A DNA stretch of 64,000 nt, taken from positions 2,067,231 to 2,131,230 of the forward strand of contig NZ_CP037422.1 in assembly GCF_007748175.1 (NCBI RefSeq), written 5' to 3'. This document shows positions 59,222-64,000 of this stretch, piece by piece; position 1 is the stretch's first letter; every line of letters begins with the position of its first letter. The notes under the pieces are model-generated. The model was not told the origin of the DNA, made no database searches, and worked only from the letters and a program-made list of their open reading frames with translations. The stretch comes from Gimesia aquarii. GTDB taxonomy: Bacteria > Planctomycetota > Planctomycetia > Planctomycetales > Planctomycetaceae. Made by a program: the position numbers and the translations under genes.

Positions 59222-59686
59222 ATGCATGACCTTCAATGGACTCCAGACCTTGAATCCTGGGCAATGATGCTGAACAACGACGTCTTTGATGAACTTGAGA
59301 TTGAAGTGAAAACCGATGGAGAAGCGGACCCACCCACACCTAAACAGATTGCTGCGGTCGACATGATTTGCAGCCTGACCAGAGCTGACCTTAAAACCGT
59401 CCCAACGCTTGTGAAAACGTGGGCTGAAGAGAATATGGAAGAAGAAGATCTGGAAGAAATGGAGGCAGAAGACTTCGAGCTTGAGATTGGCGGTGTGGTT
59501 GTCCCGAAGTTACGTGATTCTGAAGCGTTATATTTTATCTTTACTGGCGATTCCGAAGTTGATATCGAACATGGTCTCGGATGCGTCTGTAAAAACGGTT
59601 CGCAGTTCGCTCTCTGCGACACGGATTATGCATATATGGATTACGACTGGGATGCAATCAAAGAGTTAGAAGCTCTGTTCGCCTGA
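59222..59686 (+). CDS. Small acidic protein, DUF6985-like
   Basis: 154 residues, cytosolic and acidic. MHDLQWTPDLESWAMML at the start, an Asp/Glu run at about 72-85, and the C-terminal GLGCVCKNGSQFALCD then YAYMDYDWD, which resembles the DUF6985 family often found among immunity-type proteins. Assignment is by pattern only. An SMI1/KNR4 gene begins 35 bases downstream, so the two are probably co-transcribed. Confidence 0.55.
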   Translation: MHDLQWTPDLESWAMMLNNDVFDELEIEVKTDGEADPPTPKQIAAVDMICSLTRADLKTVPTLVKTWAEENMEEEDLEEMEAEDFELEIGGVVVPKLRDSEALYFIFTGDSEVDIEHGLGCVCKNGSQFALCDTDYAYMDYDWDAIKELEALFA

Positions 59687-59721
59687 ATTTCCAGCGATTG
59701 TGCAGTAAAGGGATGAACGTG

Positions 59722-60189
59722 ATGGCGACAAATGACATCACACGACTTTGGACGTTTTCTGACGGCTCACAAGCCCCTGACGCACCACCACCGGTGACCG
59801 ATGCACAGCTTGACGAATTTGAAACACGGTATGGCATCAAGTTGCCGCCGGAAATGATCAAACTTTATGAACAACAAAATGGTGGATTTTCGGAACGTCA
59901 CCTTTTCTCATTCTGGTCAATTCAACTTGGGGAAAACTCCGACATCACAACACTTCAGAGTTTGATGGACTATCACGACGAGGATGGGCTTGAATCTATC
60001 TGGAAAAAACAACTTGGTGACCTCAATCATGTGTTTGTCATCCTGGGTGATGGTCATTTTTACTTCGTACTGAACTACAATGAAATTCGTGATGGTCAGC
60101 CAATCGTTTGGTATGTCTCGGACGAAGTGGTGCGATCAACGTCTTTCAATTTCGCTGATTGGTTATTCAGTGATGGAGGTGCTGCATAA
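59722..60189 (+). CDS. SMI1/KNR4 (SUKH) family protein
   Basis: 155 residues from ATG 59722, the start best placed behind AAAGGG (nine bases). SUKH motifs: VTDAQLDEFETRYGIKLPPE then KLYEQQNGG (about 25-55), FSFWSIQLGE, FVILGDGHFYFVLN and a closing FADWLFSD. SUKH proteins are commonly immunity factors of polymorphic toxin systems, but many stand-alone copies exist. No toxin or nuclease gene is adjacent. Confidence 0.85.
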   Translation: MATNDITRLWTFSDGSQAPDAPPPVTDAQLDEFETRYGIKLPPEMIKLYEQQNGGFSERHLFSFWSIQLGENSDITTLQSLMDYHDEDGLESIWKKQLGDLNHVFVILGDGHFYFVLNYNEIRDGQPIVWYVSDEVVRSTSFNFADWLFSDGGAA

Positions 60190-60276
60190 TAAGGTTGTTA
60201 ACTTCTTCTTCTCTGTGAAGTTAATTGAACCAATTATTTTTGCAGCTGTTCGATGAATCGTACATCCTCTCACGGG

Positions 60277-61278
60277 TCATTGCTGGCAGAATCGCCGACG
60301 ATAATCGCTGGGAGCGACTTTCACTACGCGATGGAATGAACGCCTCATTGAATCTGCGCTACCGAAGCCGCAACTTGTCGCGATCTCATCGAGTGATTGA
60401 TCCGTCTCTTCAAGATGCCGACGCGCCGCTTCGACCCGAAGTTTTTCGACGAATGCAGCGGGCGTTTGTCCGACTTCACTACGGAAAACTCGCGAGAAGT
60501 TGCGGAGACTCATATGAACCCGTTCGGCCATAGCCTCAACGGAAAGATTACTGGATGGGTTGTCCACAGCCCACGCCATCAGCTCGCTGATGGAATTTCG
60601 TTCGGTGTGTTGCGATTCCAATGTGACACTGAACTGAGACTGCCCGCCCGGACGGCGCATGAAGACCACAAGGTTTCGGGCACAGTCGAGTGCCATTGCT
60701 CGCCCCAAGTCCTCTTCCACAAGAGCTAACGCGAGGTCGATGCCAGCAGTTACGCCAGCGGACGTATAGACATTCCCATCCTTCACAAAAATCGAATCGG
60801 CCTGGACCTCGACTTCTGGAAACCGAGCGGAGAGTTCCTCAGTTCCACGCCAATGGGTCGTTGCCTTTTTGCCGTCAAGGAGCCCGGCTTCTGCTAGAAG
60901 AAACGCTCCACCACAGATCGACACGATGCGGTGAGACCGCCTCGACAAGCGTCGCAGTATCGTCGATGAACGAGTGGACGACTTCGTTGCAGATGGCAAG
61001 TCAGCGGCTGGGACGATTAGCGTGTCGATGTCGCCGCGGCAATTTCGCGCCGTTCGGTGACTTGCCATTGAAATCCCTCCGCTAGCGAGAATCATCGCGG
61101 ACCCGTCGCCGCTAACTAATTCTAAATTATATGGTTGCTTTTCGCCTCTTGTTAACGTGTTCGCAAGAGAGAAAACTTCCCACGGTCCGGCTAGATCAAG
61201 CAGGACAACCTGCGGAAACGCAAGAAACACGATGCGGCGAGATTTGCCTTTGCCAGAAGCGTTGCGTCTTTTTTTCAT
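60277..61278 (-). CDS. GlxA-family transcriptional regulator (DJ-1/PfpI domain plus AraC HTH)
   Basis: 333 residues. DJ-1/PfpI-like domain at about 15-190 with the nucleophile-elbow Cys in VSICGGAFLLAEAGLLDG and THWRGTEEL. The AraC-type DNA-binding domain at about 225-330 has two helix-turn-helix units (LSVEAMAERVHMSLRNFSRVF and LDEIATSCGFGSADSMRRSF). Divergent, across about 140 bases, from a DJ-1/PfpI protein of the isonitrile-hydratase type, so it probably regulates that gene. Higher GC than the genes to its left. Confidence 0.93.
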   Translation of the reverse strand: MKKRRNASGKGKSRRIVFLAFPQVVLLDLAGPWEVFSLANTLTRGEKQPYNLELVSGDGSAMILASGGISMASHRTARNCRGDIDTLIVPAADLPSATKSSTRSSTILRRLSRRSHRIVSICGGAFLLAEAGLLDGKKATTHWRGTEELSARFPEVEVQADSIFVKDGNVYTSAGVTAGIDLALALVEEDLGRAMALDCARNLVVFMRRPGGQSQFSVTLESQHTERNSISELMAWAVDNPSSNLSVEAMAERVHMSLRNFSRVFRSEVGQTPAAFVEKLRVEAARRHLEETDQSLDEIATSCGFGSADSMRRSFHRVVKVAPSDYRRRFCQQ

Positions 61279-61417
61279 CTATTTCCCTCTATGTCAAAAA
61301 TGGCTGAATTTGTCGGATTATTGTCATTTACGCCATTTGTAATGTCAAGGATAATCTGTTCGTCGTCGGGTGTTGGACTCGATGCATCTCACGAATGTCA
61401 CCACCAAGGAGAAAGAG

Positions 61418-62290
61418 ATGAATATAAATGAGAATGAAGCGCATACGGAAAAATCGTCACTTAATAGGAGGCAATTCGCCGGCTCCGCGGCCGCATTGGC
61501 GATGACGGTCGGCGTGACAGGCGGAACGAGAGCGGCTGCCGCGGAGAACAAGAATGTGCAGAGGGGAAAACATGAAATGCCGTCCCCTCACAAGGAGCGG
61601 AAGCCTGTAGTCGGCATGCTCGTTCACCCTGGCGTGACACTGCTAGACCTACTTGGCCCGCAAACAGTTCTTGCCCCGTCGTGCGACGTCCACCTGGTCT
61701 GGAAGAACACCGACCTGCTCGAAACCGATAGTGGCATCGTCATGAAAGCGTCGTGTACGTTCACCGACTGTCCCAAAAACCTGGACGTGCTGTTCGTTCC
61801 CGGCGGCTCGTTCGAGGTTATGGAGGACCCCGAAGTTCTACGATTCCTGGCCGACCGGGGTTCGCGGGCGAAGTGGGTCACGAGCGTCTGCGGGGGTTCG
61901 ATCGTGCTGGGGGCTGCGGGCCTCATGCAGGGATACAAGGCGACATCTCACTGGGCCGTCCGTGACCTCCTGACAAACTTTGGGGCAACACCAGTGGAAG
62001 AGCGGGTCGTGATCGACCGCAACCGGGTTTCCGGCGGTGGAGTGACGGCTGGTATCGACTTCGGTCTGGTACTACTGGCGAAGTTGCTGGGCGAGGATGT
62101 GGCAAAGATGACGCAATTGGCGCTAGAGTACGACCCAGCCCCACCATTTGACGCCGGTACGCCGAAGAATGCCGGTCCGGCGGTTGTGAAGAAATTCCAG
62201 GAGTGGTTCGGGGGAGCCGGAAACATGCTGGCTCCGATGTGTACCGCCGCTGGAAAAAAGATGGGCGACTACACGCCGATCGCGAAGTAG
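61418..62290 (+). CDS. DJ-1/PfpI protein, isonitrile hydratase-like, with Tat-type leader
   Basis: 290 residues from ATG 61418, preceded by AAGGAG six bases upstream; the frame is open to a TTG at 61370. Leader SLNRRQFAGSAAALAMTVGV suggests Tat export. DJ-1/PfpI domain from about 70: LLDLLGPQTVLAP, SVCGGSIVLGAAGLMQGYKA (nucleophile Cys), SHWAVRDLL, GGVTAGIDFGLVLLAKLLGE and LEYDPAPPFDAGTP. These are the marks of the isonitrile hydratase group, which hydrates isonitriles to formamides. Activity here is inferred. Its C-terminal tail is duplicated at 63.1 kb. Confidence 0.88.
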   Translation: MNINENEAHTEKSSLNRRQFAGSAAALAMTVGVTGGTRAAAAENKNVQRGKHEMPSPHKERKPVVGMLVHPGVTLLDLLGPQTVLAPSCDVHLVWKNTDLLETDSGIVMKASCTFTDCPKNLDVLFVPGGSFEVMEDPEVLRFLADRGSRAKWVTSVCGGSIVLGAAGLMQGYKATSHWAVRDLLTNFGATPVEERVVIDRNRVSGGGVTAGIDFGLVLLAKLLGEDVAKMTQLALEYDPAPPFDAGTPKNAGPAVVKKFQEWFGGAGNMLAPMCTAAGKKMGDYTPIAK

Positions 62291-62390
62291 TGAGCCGTAA
62301 TCGGCCTCACTGTCCGCCTCTTAGGCGGGCAGTAGACCGACTTCAAGTGAGAGGTGCGACGGTGAAACCAATAACTGCAAATGAATTCGA
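62291..62390 (+). repeat. 3' flank of the PfpI gene, copy A of a duplicated module
   Basis: The about 100 bases after the stop match 63182-63281 at roughly three quarters of positions (shared TGAG[CT]CGTAATCGG, ACTG..CGCCTCTT, GGCAGT.GACCGA, GGTGAAAC and AATGAA). The match runs into the leader ORF that follows in each copy. Confidence 0.75.
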
Positions 62391-62505
62391 GCGAATCTCA
62401 GAGGCGACCGTGGCTTCGCATCAAGCAGATTGGCCACTAAACAATGCGATCGATTTACAACGAATTTCGGAAGCAATTGGCGCTTCCCAGAACAGGAGTA
62501 TCTGA
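62362..62505 (+). CDS. Small leader ORF (47 residues) coupled to the next membrane gene
   Basis: GTG start at 62362; peptide begins MKPITANEFERISEATVASH. It contains an internal repeat ([FL][EQ]RISEA[TI]-x-AS twice). Its TGA overlaps the ATG of the next gene (TGATG). The N-terminus (V-K-x-[IL]-T-x-N-E) matches the second leader ORF at 63250. It may be a coupling peptide or the remnant of a larger gene. Confidence 0.4.
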   Translation: MKPITANEFERISEATVASHQADWPLNNAIDLQRISEAIGASQNRSI

Positions 62506-63041
62506 TGGAATATCTACGTGTGTTACCGTACCACAACCTCACTCGCTGGATCGTGTTATTGGCCGCATTTTGGACGTTGATCCAGGCATGGCATGGGTTG
62601 TTTTACAGGCGGAAGTGGAGTCGCAGCGACAAGCTGGCCGGGTTGACATTTACCTCAGTTGCAAACGTGCAGTTCCTCATCGGACTGACTCTGTACGTCA
62701 TCAGCCCGAATATCAAACCACTCTTAGGAGCACCAGCTTATCCCTTCAGCAACAAGATGGCGTTTTTCCTGACAATATATCATCCAGCGGTGATGTTCAT
62801 TGCGGTTGGACTCGCACAGGCAGTCTATTCAGTCGCCAAGCGTGTTGTTGATGATAGGAAGAAATTCCGATGGGCAGCTTACGGTTACTCACTTGCGGTT
62901 GTATTGATGATTGCGGCAATCCCTTGGCCGTTTTACAGTTTTGGCCGACCCTGGTTTCGTCCACTCGTTCGCTACGTCGATCCTACAGTCGAGGCGGACG
63001 GTTTTATATACACACGGATAATACATCAGCGGCTACCCTAG
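62505..63041 (+). CDS. Four-helix membrane protein, 'cytochrome B'-annotated small family
   Basis: 178 residues from ATG 62505, with AGGAG seven bases upstream. Helices at about 13-31, 47-66, 84-108 and 124-142. Family-like phrases are HNLTRWIVLLAAFWT, GLTLYVISPNIK, IYHPAVMFIAVGLAQ and AAIPWPFYSFGR. The family is abundant in Bacteroidetes and often called cytochrome B, though heme binding is not proven; two of the His here (in HN and YHP) are conserved-looking. A C-terminal tail of about 25 residues is extra. Begins inside the preceding leader's stop codon. Confidence 0.7.
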   Translation: MEYLRVLPYHNLTRWIVLLAAFWTLIQAWHGLFYRRKWSRSDKLAGLTFTSVANVQFLIGLTLYVISPNIKPLLGAPAYPFSNKMAFFLTIYHPAVMFIAVGLAQAVYSVAKRVVDDRKKFRWAAYGYSLAVVLMIAAIPWPFYSFGRPWFRPLVRYVDPTVEADGFIYTRIIHQRLP

Positions 63042-63127
63042 CAGCCGTCTTAGGTTGCTGCACTGAATGAACTAGGAGTCCGTCATGGGACATGTCGATG
63101 AACTGTGGAAGAGAGCCACAGGTAGAT

Positions 63128-63184
63128 GATAAAACCTCCGCGGCCAAAGACATCGGCAAGTATACTCCGGTCGCGAAGTATTGA
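63128..63184 (+). pseudogene. Remnant of a second PfpI-family gene (C-terminus only)
   Basis: The frame ending TGA at 63182-63184 reads KTSAAKDIGKYTPVAKY and stop, matching the end of the 61418 gene (CTAAGKKMGDYTPIAK). Upstream, similarity fades within a few codons; no PfpI domain remains. It lies just before copy B of the duplicated flank, so a whole PfpI paralogue was probably here and was lost by deletion. Confidence 0.75.
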
Positions 63185-63249
63185 GTCGTAATCGGTGTAA
63201 CTGCTCGCCTCTTCAAAGGGCAGTGGACCGAGTTCAGATGATAGGTTCA

Positions 63250-63321
63250 ATGGTGAAACGACTGACAGTCAATGAAATCGTAACGCTGGTTGTAGCGGCC
63301 TGGTCGAGGATCTCCTCATGA
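63250..63321 (+). CDS. Second leader ORF (23 residues), copy B
   Basis: ATG 63250 reads MVKRLTVNEIVTLVVAAW then a short tail. Its TGA (63319-63321) overlaps the next gene's ATG. The start matches the copy A leader (V-K-x-[IL]-T-x-N-E), and lies at the same distance from the PfpI-type stop. Function unknown; translational coupling to the next gene is inferred from the overlap. Confidence 0.4.
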   Translation: MVKRLTVNEIVTLVVAAWSRISS

Positions 63322-64000
63322 CGTCGCGACCAGCCGCTAAAGATCGAGCCGCCCGCAAGGCCAGCACTCCCACCCGTGACTGGAAGAGCTGGATTGCTTG
63401 GGGCGTTGCAGTCGTTGCTGTGCTGTGGATACTACACACGGCGACGCAGTATTTCGCGATGGGCGTCGACCGCACGACGTTCATGCAGCACAAAGTGCAG
63501 TCTGGGTTTGAACCTTGGGCTGGATGGCGGATCGTACTCGGAGTGCATGTGGCTGCCGCGATCACCGCAATGGCGACTGGGGTTGTGGCTTTCGTGCTGG
63601 GCATACGCAAACAACGCTGGCCCCTGCATCGGTTGGCCGGCCGGACCTACGCTGTCGCGGTCGTCATATCCGCCGTAGCGGGGCTCCCACTGGCATTCAC
63701 TGCGACTGGCGGTGCCTCCGCTACCATCGGTTTTCTGCTACTCAATGGTGTGTGGCTGGCGACAGCGGCCGCCACCTACCTGCTGGCCCGACGGCACGAC
63801 ATCGCAAGGCATCGTGCTTGGGCGGTGCGGAGCTACGCTGTCACCTTCGCAAACATGACGCTCCACCTCCTGACCGCATTGCTGACGGATCCGCTTGACA
63901 GTCGCGCGGCGGCATACATCGTGGCGGTGTGGCTCTGCTGGCCGGTGAACCTGTGCGCTGCAGAGGTCGCGCTGCGGGCGGGAGCTCGTTTAAACGCTCG
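63318..64000 (+). CDS. DUF2306-family membrane protein, cut by right window edge
   Basis: At least 227 residues; no stop before the window ends. Charged N-terminus (about 1-26), then helices at about 31-50, 70-95, 110-135, 142-160 and later segments. DUF2306 features: WAGWRIVLGVHVAAAITAMAT, RWPLHRLAGRTYAVAVV (His and Arg conserved in the family), ARRHDIARHRAWAVRSYAVTF. The family is predicted to be a membrane protein with conserved histidines; the ligand is unknown. Higher GC than the window's left side. Coupled to a leader ORF by a 4-base overlap. Confidence 0.85.
   Translation, partial: MTSRPAAKDRAARKASTPTRDWKSWIAWGVAVVAVLWILHTATQYFAMGVDRTTFMQHKVQSGFEPWAGWRIVLGVHVAAAITAMATGVVAFVLGIRKQRWPLHRLAGRTYAVAVVISAVAGLPLAFTATGGASATIGFLLLNGVWLATAAATYLLARRHDIARHRAWAVRSYAVTFANMTLHLLTALLTDPLDSRAAAYIVAVWLCWPVNLCAAEVALRAGARLNA

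Overview
The window looks like chromosome of a planctomycete, probably close to Gimesia/Rubinisphaera; this is inferred from gene families, not from a marker gene. The signature content is a PSD1-type c-heme/DUF1549/DUF1553 protein followed by a DUF1501 protein, a DUF1559 pseudopilin-like protein, an ECF sigma/FecR pair, sulfatases, quinoprotein-like beta-propellers, a YHYH protein and a BlaI/M56 pair. GC is moderate over most of the window and rises visibly after about 61.4 kb. I saw no tRNA, rRNA, CRISPR array, transposase or integrase.

Layout. 1-9.3 kb: truncated PQQ-like propeller, RpiB, the PSD1/DUF1501 pair, a ROK regulator, and a Tat-exported dimethylformamidase-like protein. 9.5-13.4 kb: tight run of M20 amidohydrolase, YbdK-type ligase and a UvrC that lacks its C-terminal HhH domain. 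13.4-18.1 kb: receiver-like protein, an unknown protein, an EEP-family membrane protein and a membrane-anchored propeller. 18.5-24.7 kb: type III glutamine synthetase with a good sigma-54 promoter match, then a leftward run of ECF sigma, FecR, DUF1559 and lipoprotein. 25-29.5 kb: Ada, DUF1572, an unknown protein and a TIM-barrel epimerase. 29.7-33 kb: purE-purK, queE, rph. 33-38.8 kb: small lipoprotein/membrane genes, ATP-grasp, globin, a sulfatase lacking its catalytic N-terminal half, two unannotated small ORFs, DUF1569, GGCT and TfoX-C.

38.9-45.1 kb holds the most interesting block: six consecutive membrane-protein genes in the order A-like, H-like, J-like, K-like, L-like, M-like. This is the order of complex I membrane subunits with all soluble redox subunits and NuoN missing. 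The K-like and L-like members have lost the conserved membrane carboxylates, while the M-like member keeps its key lysines.

45.1-58 kb: esterase with a long beta-rich tail, YHYH protein, a lone ECF sigma factor, a sulfatase-esterase fusion, an autoregulated BlaI/M56 operon whose sensor half is a TolB-like propeller, and a HEAT-repeat protein. 58-60.2 kb: a c'-like cytochrome and two small cytosolic proteins (DUF6985-like and SMI1/KNR4). 60.3-64 kb: a GlxA-type regulator divergent from a DJ-1/PfpI isonitrile-hydratase-like protein, followed by a small membrane protein. A second degenerate copy of the PfpI tail, its 3' flank and a short leader ORF then precedes a DUF2306 membrane protein that runs off the window.
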